DNA from: an uncultured Mycoplasmatota bacterium
Lineage (GTDB): Bacteria > Bacillota_I > Bacilli_A > RF39 > UBA660
Direction: 5' to 3'
NCBI GenBank assembly: GCA_946498975.1
Contig: CAMMQC010000010.1
Span: 1-44,857, forward strand
DNA length: 44,857 nucleotides
Under the pieces are notes generated by a model, which did not search any database, was not told where the DNA came from, and saw only the letters and a program-made list of their open reading frames with translations. Both the position numbers and the translations under genes were made by a program. Of the stretch, positions 23,532-33,792 are shown one piece after another; position 1 is the stretch's first letter; every line of letters starts with the position of its first letter.

Positions 23532-25448
23532 CTAATTACCTAACATTAATTTAACAGTACTGCCATCTTCAAGTCTTGTTCCTGCTTCTGGAGATTGGCT
23601 TATTATCACATCACCACTACCAGAGTATTCTATAGAAAAGTGTTCTAATAATTTCTTAGCTTCTTTAGGAGTTTTACCTACTACATCTACCACCTCATAA
23701 TAGACTTTATCAGTCCATTCATAGTCTTTTTCAACTCCTCCTTCTTGCTTTTCTATATCTAAAGCATCAATTATATCTAGAAGAATTCTTCTTGCAATAG
23801 GAGTTGTTGTATAACTTGAAAGAAGTGCTGTATCTTTTGGATTATCTATTGCGATATAAAGCACCGCTTCAGGATCATTAGATGGTACTATACCAACAAA
23901 GGACATTATATAGTTATTTGCAAGATAAGCACCATTAACGGCCTTTTGAGCCGTACCTGTCTTACCACCTATTCTATAACCATCAATATAAGCAGATTTA
24001 CCTCCTCCTAAGGCAACTACTGTTTCTAGGGCATATCTCATAATTTCACTAGTCTTTTCACTTATCACTTTTCTTACTTTAGTTTTACTATTATGTTCCA
24101 TTACATTACCAGTCTCTGGCTCTAAGATATTTTTTAAGACAAAAGGCTTTAATAAATCTCCCCCATTAATAACTGCCGATATTGCTGTTATCTGTTGGAT
24201 AGGTGTAACACTAATACCTTGACCAAAGGCAGTAGTTGCAAGTTCTATGTTTCCAACATTTTCAAGAGGAAAGATAATACCCTCTCCTTCTCCATTTAAA
24301 TCTATACCTGTTTTATTTCCAAAACCAAATAAGTCTAAATAGTGAAATAATCTTTCTTTGCCTAATAATTGTCCCATCTTAACGAAACCTGGATTACAAC
24401 TGTTTTGTAAGACTTGAAGGAATGTCTGATGGCCATGTCCTCCTGCTTTCCAACATTTAATTCTAGCCGTATCTACTTGAACTGAACCTGTATCAGTAAA
24501 CTCATCCTTAAAAAGGTCAACTACCCCTTCTTCTACTGCCGCAGCCGTTGTAACTATCTTTTGAGTAGAACCAGGTTCATAACTAGCCCATATAGGAAGG
24601 TTACGAGATAGTTCTTCTTGAGAATAATTCCCGTAATTATTAGGATCAAAATTTGGTCTAGAACTCATTGCCAGTATCTCCCCTGTTTTAGGATTCATTA
24701 CAACGGCAAGAGCCATATCTGGATTAAACATATCAACAACATTATCAAGTTCACGTTCTATTGACTTTTGAATATTTATATCAATAGTAAGTTGTAAATC
24801 CATACCATCTTGAGGCTCTATATATAAATCAGTAAGTTCTAGTTTATTTCCTTTAGCATCACTAAAATACTTAATCGCTCCATTCTCACCCGTTAAATAA
24901 TCATCATACTGTAACTCTATTCCAGATAAACCTTGATTATCTATTCCGACATATCCTAGAACATGGGATAACATTTCTTCATAAGGATAATATCTTTTAG
25001 ATTCTTTAACTAAATAAACTCCATCAAAGTTTAAGGCTTCTATTTTATCGGCAACTTCATAAGATAGTCTTCTACCTTCAGGATGAACCCTTTCAATAGA
25101 TGTTTCTTTATAAACGTGTTCTTTCATTTCATCAAAACTTACTCCTAAAATCTCTGCAAGTTTTGCCGTAACTTCTTTTTTATTCTTAATCTGATTAGGT
25201 ATTAAAACTAAAGATGTTGTTGTAATATTATCAGCAAGAACTACTCCATTTCTATCAAGAATCCTACCACGCGATGCCTCAATAGGTAAATTTCTACTCC
25301 AAAGGTCACTAGCAAGAGTTGATAGTTTTTTATAATCTACTACTTGAACATAAAACACTCTTAAGACTATTACTAATAAAATACTACTAAATATTAAAAG
25401 AATAATTTTCATTCTCTTATCTATTCCTCTTGTAAACATATGCCTCAC
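23532..25448 (-). CDS. ftsI: Class B penicillin-binding protein with PASTA domain (FtsI/SpoVD type)
   Basis: The protein has 638 aa. One membrane anchor (about 13-36) is followed by the dimerisation region with RGRILDRNGVVLA, then the transpeptidase domain: STQK active site (Ser 294), SCN (350-352) and KTG (496-498). A PASTA domain closes the protein (about 585-637). It cross-links septal peptidoglycan with FtsW. The reading frame opens at a GTG; an ATG three codons later is equally possible. It heads the ftsI-mraY-ftsW group. The PASTA domain makes a SpoVD- or PBP2X-like name also fitting. Confidence 0.88.
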   Translation of the reverse strand: MRHMFTRGIDKRMKIILLIFSSILLVIVLRVFYVQVVDYKKLSTLASDLWSRNLPIEASRGRILDRNGVVLADNITTTSLVLIPNQIKNKKEVTAKLAEILGVSFDEMKEHVYKETSIERVHPEGRRLSYEVADKIEALNFDGVYLVKESKRYYPYEEMLSHVLGYVGIDNQGLSGIELQYDDYLTGENGAIKYFSDAKGNKLELTDLYIEPQDGMDLQLTIDINIQKSIERELDNVVDMFNPDMALAVVMNPKTGEILAMSSRPNFDPNNYGNYSQEELSRNLPIWASYEPGSTQKIVTTAAAVEEGVVDLFKDEFTDTGSVQVDTARIKCWKAGGHGHQTFLQVLQNSCNPGFVKMGQLLGKERLFHYLDLFGFGNKTGIDLNGEGEGIIFPLENVGNIELATTAFGQGISVTPIQQITAISAVINGGDLLKPFVLKNILEPETGNVMEHNSKTKVRKVISEKTSEIMRYALETVVALGGGKSAYIDGYRIGGKTGTAQKAVNGAYLANNYIMSFVGIVPSNDPEAVLYIAIDNPKDTALLSSYTTTPIARRILLDIIDALDIEKQEGGVEKDYEWTDKVYYEVVDVVGKTPKEAKKLLEHFSIEYSGSGDVIISQSPEAGTRLEDGSTVKLMLGN

Positions 25449-25487
25449 TACCTTTCCAGTAGTAAGTTTATGATTTAAAAATTATTA

Positions 25488-26459
25488 TCATACTAATTCT
25501 TTGATTTTCTCATAGTCTTTAGTTAATTCTTCTCTTAACTTAATTTTCTTACTTGCCCTTTCATATTCAGCAATCCAGTCTTCATATAATTCTAGTTCTC
25601 TTAAAATCTCTAATAGAATATATTCTTTTACCTCACTATTATAATGTATATAGTTTTTTTGATAATACTTAATACCTTCATCTACTTCAAAAGATGAGAA
25701 ATATAATCTTGTGACAGTTTCTACATAAAGGTTATTATCTTCTTCTAAATAGTACATATCATAATGATTATATTTTTTCCCTAAACTTCTTATTTTCTCT
25801 TTTACTTCAACAACCTTCTCATCTAACAAATTAATTGCTGTTAACTTAGATTCTTCTGTTCTTAAATTATCTATAAAGATATTTATTAGGAATTCATCTA
25901 GTACATCAGGATCTTTACAGTTATCTAACAAATCTATACATACCTTTATATTATTAATAGATTCTCCTGTAGATAAAACTCTTTTAAGAAGCATATCAAA
26001 GTATTCAGTTTGACTTACTCCTAAAGCTCTAAAAGTATCCCAATTAGTAAAAACTAAAGTATTAGTACCTCTACTAACTAATTCATATAACTCTATTAAT
26101 AGTTTAGTACTTTTAACTCCTATATCAGTAGTAGGAATAGTTTTAATTAATTCTTTATAGTATCTTTTTGCTTTAAATCTCCAATTACTTCTTTCTTTTT
26201 TAGGAACAACTTTATTAGGGGAAGAGTAAAATCCCGCTTTAGCACAATCAAGAAAATATCTCATTTCACTACATAAATCATCGAAACTAACTTTCTTTTC
26301 TTCTTTTTTAGTTTTATTATTAATATCTTCTATAAACTTATCAATATCATAATCTTCTTTAACCTTTTTAGGAAGTCTCTTATATAGTTCTACTACTATA
26401 TCAGTCATTTCTTTTTTATCATATTTTTCTAATGTCTTTCTTAAATCTTTTACTAGCAT
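25488..26459 (-). CDS. Hypothetical cytosolic helical protein
   Basis: The protein has 323 aa, without signal or membrane segments. It appears nearly all alpha-helical, with a charged N-terminal part (LRKTLEKYDKKEMTDIVVELYKRL) and an ELYEDWIAEYERASKK-type C-terminus that looks like helical repeats. The central segment CSEMRYFLDCAKAGFYSSPNKVV is distinctive. I do not recognise a family or active site. It lies 11 nt downstream of the next unknown gene (26471-27424), so the two form a pair, and 39 nt before the penicillin-binding gene, with which it could be co-transcribed. Confidence 0.55.
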   Translation of the reverse strand: MLVKDLRKTLEKYDKKEMTDIVVELYKRLPKKVKEDYDIDKFIEDINNKTKKEEKKVSFDDLCSEMRYFLDCAKAGFYSSPNKVVPKKERSNWRFKAKRYYKELIKTIPTTDIGVKSTKLLIELYELVSRGTNTLVFTNWDTFRALGVSQTEYFDMLLKRVLSTGESINNIKVCIDLLDNCKDPDVLDEFLINIFIDNLRTEESKLTAINLLDEKVVEVKEKIRSLGKKYNHYDMYYLEEDNNLYVETVTRLYFSSFEVDEGIKYYQKNYIHYNSEVKEYILLEILRELELYEDWIAEYERASKKIKLREELTKDYEKIKELV

Positions 26460-26470
26460 AATACTTCTCC

Positions 26471-27424
26471 TTAAAATATATTTTTAACTAAAAACTTCCC
26501 TTTATCAAAGTAAAAATCATCTAAAGTGTATTTATCTTTATTAAGTCCAAACAAAGCATGTATTTCCTTATTACTAAAATTATTAAAGGAATAAATAAAG
26601 ATCTTTTCTAAAAATGGAAATTCTTCTATTAAACTATTAATTTTATCTATTGTATCAGGACTTATAGAGGTAAAGACTTCTCCTTTATTTATTACTTCAG
26701 CCTCTTCATCATCCGCTCCTTTTTTAGGAAACTCTAAATATTTTTTATCAACTAATTCGTTATTTATTTTTTTAACATTAACTGCAGTATTATTTTTTTT
26801 ATTATAGTAACCCTTTCCTATAAAGGAACTTTCATAATAGCTTTTTACTATATTATTATCTATTATTTTCTCAGTTAAAGAGTGATGAATATAAGGATAA
26901 TCATATGAATCAAATAAATTATAAATAATTTTTTCCTGATAATCTTTACCTTCTTCTAAATAATATAAAGGAAATCCTGCTTCTTGAAACTTCATAATAT
27001 ATTTTTTATTATCATCTTGATAGTTCAATATAGCATGTAAATTAGCTCTATTACCAAACTCATTATCTAATTTTATTGCAAAGTTTAAATCTCCTGTTAA
27101 TTTGTCTCCTAAAGTAAATTTAAATGTATTACTAAAACTTGCAAAAAGACCAAATGTCCCAATAGTATCAAAAGATTCTACATCAGTTAAAGTGAATGCA
27201 CTAGCATAATCTGTACTAGTTTTCAAATCTCCATAAATACTTTTAGATGTTATTTCTATTTTATCTTCATTAAATAGGACCCTACCTACTTCTTTCTCTT
27301 TATCTAAAATCTTTATCTCATCTTTTATAGATAGGTCGTTATAAACTTCTAAATTTAAATTAAATACACTTAAAAAAGCTTTAATATTTGGTATATTATA
27401 TTTAATATCAAGTTTTTGTTTCAT
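26471..27424 (-). CDS. Hypothetical protein, beta-rich
   Basis: The protein has 317 aa. I place the start at 27424 because AAAGGAG lies 9 nt upstream and a longer in-frame TTG start would include that site. No signal or membrane segment is visible. The first two thirds are rich in strand-forming and aromatic residues (for example FASFSNTFKFTLGDKLTGDLNFAIKL). The acidic stretch ADDEEAEV divides it from a helical end. No family is recognised. It precedes the helical hypothetical gene by 11 nt, which suggests a two-gene unit of unknown role. Confidence 0.55.
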   Translation of the reverse strand: MKQKLDIKYNIPNIKAFLSVFNLNLEVYNDLSIKDEIKILDKEKEVGRVLFNEDKIEITSKSIYGDLKTSTDYASAFTLTDVESFDTIGTFGLFASFSNTFKFTLGDKLTGDLNFAIKLDNEFGNRANLHAILNYQDDNKKYIMKFQEAGFPLYYLEEGKDYQEKIIYNLFDSYDYPYIHHSLTEKIIDNNIVKSYYESSFIGKGYYNKKNNTAVNVKKINNELVDKKYLEFPKKGADDEEAEVINKGEVFTSISPDTIDKINSLIEEFPFLEKIFIYSFNNFSNKEIHALFGLNKDKYTLDDFYFDKGKFLVKNIF

Positions 27425-27490
27425 AAGATATTTCTCCTTTGACAATATAATATCATAGAAAAAGAACTTATCATATAGATAAATTCATTA

Positions 27491-28726
27491 TTATTTTAAA
27501 TCTTCATTATTATAAATAAAATCTACAATATTAACATTGTTAATACCCTCTAAATTCTTTTTAAATATCATATCAAGTAAGAATAAATAACGTGGATACA
27601 TATCTCTAATTTCATAGAATGGTCTATATTCTCTTATACTTGTCTTATCATCTTCAATATTTTTAGACACTTGAATATAATAATAATTATCATTTCCCTT
27701 TCTTGCAATAAAATCACATTCTAATTTGCCTATTTTACCAACACTTAGATGATAATCTTTACTAACCAGATAATTATGTAATATATTTTCAAGTACTGGT
27801 CCATAATTAATTCTATTATCAGTATTAAAGGTAAAATAAATACTAGTATCTGCTAAATAATATTTTCTTTCTCCATTTAAAACTCTTTTAGATTTTATAT
27901 CAAAGGTATTACAAGGATAAATTATTTTAGCATTTTCTAAGATATTAATATATCTATTAATAGTTCGTATATCTATATTAATATTTTTATTTTTATAATA
28001 CTTTTTTATACTATTAGCAGAAATCATAGTACCAAAATTATTTATAATAAATGTTTGTATATTCTTAAAAGTATCTGTGCTTTTTATTTTTTCATTAACT
28101 TTAATATCTTTATTAAAGATATCATCTAAGACATTTTCAGTATATCTTTTTCTGTCTTCCTCATTATCATATTTAATAGAACCAGGAAATCCTCCGTTTC
28201 TAACATAATTTTCAAATTCTAAATATATATTAGTATTTATTTCTTTATTAAACATTTTCTTCATCTCTATATATTCATAGAAATTAAGTGGTAGCATTTC
28301 TATTTCTATTTTTCTACCAGTTAGTTTTGTAACAAGCTCTCCTGATAAAAGATAAGAATTTGAACCAGTTATAAATATTGACATGTTTCCTATTGCTCTA
28401 TAGCCGTCAATTACTTCTTCAAAATCCTCTACATTTTGAACTTCATCAATAAATAAATATTTAAAATTATCATCTTTTAAAGAATTCTTTATTAAATCTT
28501 CTAATTCTTTAGATTCTTTTATAGTATTAAATGGTGGAACATCTAATCTAATATAGATTATATCTTTATCTAATATTCCATTATCTTTTAATTCTTCGAT
28601 TACCTGCTTCAAAAGAAAAGATTTACCACATCTTCTAATACCAGTAATTACTTTTATAGTTTCATTATCATTATAAAAACCTCTAATTTTTTTTAAATAA
28701 GTTTCCCTTTTATATATTTGTTCCAT
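27491..28726 (-). CDS. DUF4143-type AAA ATPase
   Basis: The protein has 411 aa. Walker A is GIRRCGKS (29-36) and Walker B is YLFIDEVQ (Asp 94, Glu 95), followed by the sensor-like FITGSNSYLLSGE. The C-terminal half, from about 215 on, has a winged-helix-like part (SANSIKKYYKNKN) and then LECDFIARKGNDNYYYIQVSKN, typical of DUF4143 with a PD-(D/E)XK-like fold. Such proteins are widespread in gut bacteria and their cellular role is unsettled. AAAAGGAG lies before the ATG. An inverted repeat lies about 45 nt upstream over the likely promoter. Confidence 0.85.
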   Translation of the reverse strand: MEQIYKRETYLKKIRGFYNDNETIKVITGIRRCGKSFLLKQVIEELKDNGILDKDIIYIRLDVPPFNTIKESKELEDLIKNSLKDDNFKYLFIDEVQNVEDFEEVIDGYRAIGNMSIFITGSNSYLLSGELVTKLTGRKIEIEMLPLNFYEYIEMKKMFNKEINTNIYLEFENYVRNGGFPGSIKYDNEEDRKRYTENVLDDIFNKDIKVNEKIKSTDTFKNIQTFIINNFGTMISANSIKKYYKNKNINIDIRTINRYINILENAKIIYPCNTFDIKSKRVLNGERKYYLADTSIYFTFNTDNRINYGPVLENILHNYLVSKDYHLSVGKIGKLECDFIARKGNDNYYYIQVSKNIEDDKTSIREYRPFYEIRDMYPRYLFLLDMIFKKNLEGINNVNIVDFIYNNEDLK

Positions 28727-28739
28727 AATTTTCTTCTCC

Positions 28740-28816
28740 TTTTACTAAATTTTATCATAAAAAGAAGAAGTTATCGACACCAATTTGACTTTTTTTGGTA
28801 TTTTAGTGTCAATAAC
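28740..28816 (-). promoter_or_regulatory. Inverted repeat over the likely promoter of the DUF4143 ATPase
   Basis: Arms GTTATCGACAC (28770-28780) and GTGTCAATAAC (28806-28816) pair with one mismatch. On the minus strand TTGGTG within it, followed after 18 nt by TATGAT, could be the promoter. The repeat may be an operator or a 5' hairpin. Confidence 0.4.
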
Positions 28817-28927
28817 TCTTAATTTTTCATAAAACCTTATATATATGTTGATTTTTCTCGCATTTTTTATATTTTTTTCGTTTTTTTGCAACATAAAGCA
28901 ATAATGTATAACTTTATGGTCAATAAA

Positions 28928-28973
28928 CTAATTTTTATGCACTAATTTATTATATTTTGTGCATAAAAATTAG
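28928..28973. repeat. Perfect 15-bp inverted repeat in an intergenic region
   Basis: Arms CTAATTTTTATGCAC (28928-28942) and its exact complement (28959-28973) flank a 16-nt AT loop. It lies in the 288-nt gap between the ATPase and MFS genes. It could be an intergenic palindromic element or operator; no second copy is seen in this window. Confidence 0.7.
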
Positions 28974-28984
28974 CATAGACTATA

Positions 28985-29016
28985 AAACAAAAAATATCTA
29001 TATTTCAAGATATTTT
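28985..29016 (-). terminator. Terminator of the P-ATPase/MFS operon
   Basis: Stem AAAATATCT/AGATATTTT with an 8-nt loop overlaps the MFS stop, followed on the minus strand by TTTTTTGTTTT. The AT-rich stem makes it moderate in strength. Confidence 0.6.
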
Positions 29017-30232
29017 AAGCATATTTCTTTTTCTTTAATATTTTATATATTTCATAAACTATTACTAAGCTAAAACAAGAAAGTCCTAATAAAAATATCA
29101 TTACATAAGTAAGAATATCTTTTAGAAGTATTAAAGTAATTAAACTACTAATTATTAACTTACCTAACTTTCTTGTAAAGTTTAACTTATTTATCATAAT
29201 CTCGTGGTCTTCTTGTTTAGTATTATTAAGTAATAACTCTTTAATATAATTATCAAATGGATCTCTTATAGCAAGGAATAAACAAAAGCCTATACTCATT
29301 AAGATAATACCAAAGACTTTAAATGGTATAAAGTTACCTATTAAGATAAGTACAAATGATATAAGAAGACTATAACCTATAATAGATAATATCTTACTTT
29401 TATACTTTTCATAGATTGTAATAAAGAAATAATTTGCAACTACTCTAACAATTCGTGAAGCACTAACTATTAAAGTTAATATGATAGAGACATTTTCTAA
29501 AGATAAGAAACTATCTAATTTATATTGAATAAATAACTTACTATTATTTTGTCCTAAATCTATAATTGCATAGCATACTGCAAAAAGAAGTAAAATTAAG
29601 AATACAAGATGAGTTATTTTAACTTTTCTCTTATCTTTCTTAATTACCTTATTATTAGGAGTTTTAACTTCATATAGAAAATTAACTAAGAAAAGATTTA
29701 TGAGACAAAAAATTAGACAACATATCATAGGTAAATAGTTATTTAAATTAAAAAGAAAACCAGATACAAAGGAAGTAAACATTGTAACTATTGCATAAAT
29801 TAAGGAACCTTTGCTTTCATATTCTAAATGTTTATCTTCTTCTTTTAGGAAAGTTAGATTTTTTCTTAATATTACAGTATCCATCTTCTTAAAGTAAGAA
29901 TATGATTCATAAAGAATAGAACCTATTAAAATAGTAAAATAATTATTACCAACAGTAATAAGAAATGCTCCTAAGAAAAGAACGGTAACCCCTACTCTTA
30001 CAGAGTTTAAAGCACCTATTTTATTAATTATCTTCATAACTAAAGGATTTAAAATAAGCATAACAAATATACTAATTGTAGTAAGAGAGCTAATTTCTAA
30101 AGCACTTAAGTGTTTTACTTCTGTTAAAAATAAAGTATTGATTGCAATATAGAAAATTAAATCTCCTGAAAGTCCTGCAAATAAAGGATAGATTTTATTA
30201 CTTAAGACTATTCTCTTCTTATTTACTACCAT
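29015..30232 (-). CDS. MFS family transporter
   Basis: The protein has 405 aa with about twelve membrane segments. The N-terminal half starts KIYPLFAGLSGDLIFYIAINTLFL and has a short cytoplasmic loop reading MKIINKIGALNSVRVG in the position of the MFS A-motif, though divergent. The central loop (KTPNNKVIKKDKRKVKI) separates the two six-helix halves. Substrate is not apparent. It lies 4 nt downstream of the P-type ATPase gene, so both are made from one transcript, but this alone does not reveal what is moved. Confidence 0.75.
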   Translation of the reverse strand: MVVNKKRIVLSNKIYPLFAGLSGDLIFYIAINTLFLTEVKHLSALEISSLTTISIFVMLILNPLVMKIINKIGALNSVRVGVTVLFLGAFLITVGNNYFTILIGSILYESYSYFKKMDTVILRKNLTFLKEEDKHLEYESKGSLIYAIVTMFTSFVSGFLFNLNNYLPMICCLIFCLINLFLVNFLYEVKTPNNKVIKKDKRKVKITHLVFLILLLFAVCYAIIDLGQNNSKLFIQYKLDSFLSLENVSIILTLIVSASRIVRVVANYFFITIYEKYKSKILSIIGYSLLISFVLILIGNFIPFKVFGIILMSIGFCLFLAIRDPFDNYIKELLLNNTKQEDHEIMINKLNFTRKLGKLIISSLITLILLKDILTYVMIFLLGLSCFSLVIVYEIYKILKKKKYA

Positions 30233-30236
30233 AATA

Positions 30237-32837
30237 CTAACTATCCATTCCTATGCTTCTTTTTATCGCTTTAAATATTTCTACTATAAGAATTGGTGAT
30301 AATGATAGTAATATAACTATTAACCATTCATTTCCACTTAATACACTAAGTGAGAAGAATTCTCTTATAGGTGTTACAAATAGAACAATCATAAGAAAGA
30401 AAATTGATCCTACCATAGAAAGGAATAACATTTTATTTCTTGGATAATCTTTACTAAATAGAGATGTTATACTTGAACTTTGATTTAGAGAATGGAATAT
30501 TTGTGATAGACATAAAACTGTAAAGGCCATAGTCATACCTACATTATAACTATCATCCTGCCCTATAAAGTAAGCGACTAAAGTAATAATTGCAAGGAAT
30601 ACTCCATAGAAACCTATTCTAAAGACAAGACCACGCTCAAATAGACTTCCCTCTTTAACTGGTTTATGTTTCATAACATTAGGACTTGCTGGATCTATTC
30701 CAAGAGCAAGGGAAGGAAGAGTATCAGTTACAAGATTAATAAATAAAATATGAACAGCAAGTAAAGGACTTGGTAAGTTAAATAGCATAGATACAAATAT
30801 AGTTAATACTTCTGCAATATTACCTGCTAGTAAGTATTGTATTACTTTTTGAATATTACGATATACTCTTCTTCCTTCTTTAACTGCTGCTTCAATAGTT
30901 GTAAAGTTATCATCTAATAAAATCATAGCAGCGGCATCTTTTGCAACATCTGTACCAGTAATACCCATGGCAACACCAATATCAGCTTTCTTTAAGGCAG
31001 GAGCATCATTAACACCATCCCCTGTCATAGCAACTATTTCTTTATTTTTCTTTAAGGCATTAACAATTCTAAGTTTATCTTGTGGTGTAACTCTTGCAAA
31101 GACAGAAATATCTTTAATGGTATTACGAAGCTTTAAATCACTCATTCTACTGAGTTCTTCACCATCTACTACTACATCACCTTTTTTATAGATACCAAGG
31201 TCTTTAGCAATTGCTTTAGCAGTTAATTTATGATCTCCTGTAATCATAATTACTCTAATACCTGCTTCATGACAAGTATTAATAGCGTGTTTTACTTCAA
31301 CTCGAGGAGGATCAATTATTCCCATAATACCAATAAAAGTTAAATCTTCTTCTATCATATCTCCTTCTTTAGGAAGAGTCTTAATATTTTTCATGGCAAA
31401 GCCTAATAGTCTTAAGCCCTTACTAGACATAGTAACACAGTAATCTTTTATTTTATCCTTATCTTCATTAGTAAGTTTAACTAACTTGCCATCAACACAA
31501 GCATAACTACATACATCTATTAACTCTTCAGGAGCACCTTTACAATAAATTAAATATCCTTTTTTATCTTTAATGACAACACTCATTCTTTTTCTAATAG
31601 AATCAAAGGCTTGTTCATATAAAACTTCATTACTTTTTATATCTTTAATGTCATAACCATTATTTTTAGCATAAGTTAATAAGCATCCTTCTGTAGGATC
31701 TCCTATTACTTTATCTTTATCAATATAAGCATTATTACATAAGCAAGAACATTTTATTAAGTCATCATTAAAGGTATTATCATCATTTTTATTAATAATA
31801 TCACTATATAAAGTGCTTTTTACAACTGTCATCTTATTTAAAGTAAGAGTACCTGTCTTATCAGAACAAATAACAGTTGCACTACCTAAAGCTTCAACAG
31901 CAGGAAGTTTCTTTACTAAAGCATTTTTCTTAGCCATACGAGATACACCTAAAGCCATTACAATAGTTGCCGTAGCAGGTAATCCTTCTGGTATTACAGA
32001 GATAGCTAAAGATATAGAAACCATTAATAAAGAGATAAAGTCTTTACCATAAATAAGCCCTATTATAAATATAAGAATAGCGACTAAAATACCAATAATA
32101 CTTAAGACTTCTCCAACTTTATTAAGCTTTCTTTTAAGTGGTGTATCTAAGCTATCAGTATCTTCTAACATTGTTGCAATAGAACCTACTTCTGTATTAG
32201 TAGCTGTTCCAACTACAACTCCAATAGCAGTACCATAAGAAATAATAGTTGATGAATAAACCATATTAACTCTATCTGCTAAAGGTGTATTCTTATCTAA
32301 TATTAAACTAGCATCTTTTTCTACAGGAACACTTTCTCCTGTAAGAGATGATTCATCTACTTTTAAACCATTCTCTTCTATTAATCTAATATCTGCAGGT
32401 ACAATATTACCATCTTCTAGATAAACAATATCTCCAACAACTACTTCTTTAGTTAAAATATTTTTCTTCTTACCACCTCTTATAACAGTAGTATGAGGAG
32501 CATTCATATTTCTTAAAGCAATAATAGCATTCATTGCTTTCTTCTCTTGAATTATACTAATTAAAGAATTTATAAAGATAATTATTAATATAACTACCCC
32601 TTCTGCTACTTCTCCTAGTATAAAGGAAAGAATTGATGCAAGTAAAAGTATTAAAATCATTTTATCTTTAAGCCCATCTATAACCATTTCTAATATAGTT
32701 TTAGGTTTCTTAGCTTCTATTTCATTATAACCATATTTTTCTAATCTTTTAGTTACTTCTTTTTCATTTAATCCATCTTTTTTACTACCTAACTCTTCTA
32801 AAATATCATTACTACTTTTAGTATAAGCATCTTTCAA
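30237..32837 (-). CDS. P-type Ca2+-transporting ATPase (PMCA/SERCA-like)
   Basis: The protein has 866 aa, the length expected of bacterial P2-type ATPases. It has an N-terminal cation ATPase segment, TGES (166-169), PEGLP in membrane helix 4 (283-287), the phosphorylation site DKTGTLT (Asp 326), a nucleotide-binding domain, TGDGVND, and [15 protein letters not shown] in helix 6, whose N and D match a calcium site. It pumps Ca2+ (or a related cation) out of the cell using ATP. It starts the operon with the MFS gene. Specificity for Ca2+ over Mg2+ or Mn2+ is inferred from motifs. Confidence 0.88.
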   Translation of the reverse strand: MKDAYTKSSNDILEELGSKKDGLNEKEVTKRLEKYGYNEIEAKKPKTILEMVIDGLKDKMILILLLASILSFILGEVAEGVVILIIIFINSLISIIQEKKAMNAIIALRNMNAPHTTVIRGGKKKNILTKEVVVGDIVYLEDGNIVPADIRLIEENGLKVDESSLTGESVPVEKDASLILDKNTPLADRVNMVYSSTIISYGTAIGVVVGTATNTEVGSIATMLEDTDSLDTPLKRKLNKVGEVLSIIGILVAILIFIIGLIYGKDFISLLMVSISLAISVIPEGLPATATIVMALGVSRMAKKNALVKKLPAVEALGSATVICSDKTGTLTLNKMTVVKSTLYSDIINKNDDNTFNDDLIKCSCLCNNAYIDKDKVIGDPTEGCLLTYAKNNGYDIKDIKSNEVLYEQAFDSIRKRMSVVIKDKKGYLIYCKGAPEELIDVCSYACVDGKLVKLTNEDKDKIKDYCVTMSSKGLRLLGFAMKNIKTLPKEGDMIEEDLTFIGIMGIIDPPRVEVKHAINTCHEAGIRVIMITGDHKLTAKAIAKDLGIYKKGDVVVDGEELSRMSDLKLRNTIKDISVFARVTPQDKLRIVNALKKNKEIVAMTGDGVNDAPALKKADIGVAMGITGTDVAKDAAAMILLDDNFTTIEAAVKEGRRVYRNIQKVIQYLLAGNIAEVLTIFVSMLFNLPSPLLAVHILFINLVTDTLPSLALGIDPASPNVMKHKPVKEGSLFERGLVFRIGFYGVFLAIITLVAYFIGQDDSYNVGMTMAFTVLCLSQIFHSLNQSSSITSLFSKDYPRNKMLFLSMVGSIFFLMIVLFVTPIREFFSLSVLSGNEWLIVILLSLSPILIVEIFKAIKRSIGMDS

Positions 32838-32894
32838 TTTTATCTATCTCCTATCTTAGAAAGTATTGTACCAAAAATAAATAGAAATTACTAC

Positions 32895-33512
32895 TTATTT
32901 AGTAATTTCTATTACTTTACTTAACACATCTTTATACTTATCGTAGGCATTCTCGTGTTTTTGAACTAAGAAATCATCTATACTAACTAGTTTACTTATC
33001 TTTACATTTTTATTATCTTTAGTAGTAATAAGTACTGCTTCTATTTCTCCTTTACCATTTTTAAAGAGATTTAAAGCATCTTTTGCCTTTACTTTAACAA
33101 CACCTAATACTTCATTAGGATCAAATTTAAAACTATCTATGTCTCCTTCAAATAAATCAACATAGACATTCGCTTTCGCTCTATCTTTAAAAAGGGAGCC
33201 ATTTTTAATTTTATCCATACGCCAAGGAACAATATCTACAAGTGTTGCATCGCTACTATCTATATCAAGTCCTATCTCCTCATTTATTTCTCGCCTAAAA
33301 GCCTCTTCAATAGTCTCACCTTTTAAAACATGTCCTGATGCTGTCGTATAAAATTTATGACTACTACTTCTTATTTGAAAGTAAACACTACCATCCATCT
33401 CATATAACCAACAATGAACAGTATTATGCCAAAGCCCTTCTTTATGAACTTCATCTCTTGTTTTATAACCTAAATAATTACCATCTTCATCATAATAATC
33501 TAAATATTCCAT
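32895..33512 (-). CDS. NUDIX hydrolase
   Basis: The protein has 205 aa. The Nudix box is complete at residues 60-82 (G-x5-E-x7-REINEEIG). The N-terminus (EYLDYYDEDGNYLGYKTRDEVHKEGLWHNTVHCWL, shown only in part here) is typical of the isopentenyl-diphosphate isomerase-like or YfcD-like group acting on diphosphate substrates. AAGGTGATG precedes the ATG. It begins 12 nt after a 55-aa membrane protein and so shares its transcript. The exact substrate cannot be told. Confidence 0.85.
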   Translation of the reverse strand: MEYLDYYDEDGNYLGYKTRDEVHKEGLWHNTVHCWLYEMDGSVYFQIRSSSHKFYTTASGHVLKGETIEEAFRREINEEIGLDIDSSDATLVDIVPWRMDKIKNGSLFKDRAKANVYVDLFEGDIDSFKFDPNEVLGVVKVKAKDALNLFKNGKGEIEAVLITTKDNKNVKISKLVSIDDFLVQKHENAYDKYKDVLSKVIEITK

Positions 33513-33524
33513 AAATTCATCACC

Positions 33525-33692
33525 TTATGGATTTATTTTAACAAATTTATGATGAGTTTTAAAGTGTCTAATCATAGAAATTACTTTAATTAATCCTATA
33601 ATTGCAAGTACTGGTATTACTACTGTAAAGAAAAGAATTGTTAAAGTAACACCTAGTATTAAAAATACTATATCTCTAACTTTTTGTCTCAT
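33525..33692 (-). CDS. Small membrane protein upstream of the NUDIX gene
   Basis: The product is 55 aa. MRQKVRDI is followed by about 27 hydrophobic residues (VFLILGVTLTILFF, VVIPVLAIIGLI) and a basic C-terminus (MIRHFKTHHKFVKINP), consistent with one long or two short membrane helices. GGTGATAG lies before the ATG. The stop codon lies 12 nt before the NUDIX start. No family is recognised. Confidence 0.55.
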   Translation of the reverse strand: MRQKVRDIVFLILGVTLTILFFTVVIPVLAIIGLIKVISMIRHFKTHHKFVKINP

Positions 33693-33756
33693 TATCTATC
33701 ACCAACTAAATGATAACACAATATTAAAGATTATTTCCTTACAATTTTGTTAGAAA

Positions 33757-33787
33757 AGAAAAAAAGGCACTTTTTAATGCCTTAATT
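33757..33787 (-). terminator. Terminator after the sortase substrate gene
   Basis: Stem AAGGCA/TGCCTT with an 8-nt loop, followed on the minus strand by TTTTTTTCTTTT. Confidence 0.85.
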
Positions 33788-33792
33788 TCTTA

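Noticed and set aside
30253-32052. Plus-strand open frames opposite the P-type ATPase
   Set aside because: They are antisense to conserved ATPase motifs, lack ribosome binding sites and resemble no known protein.
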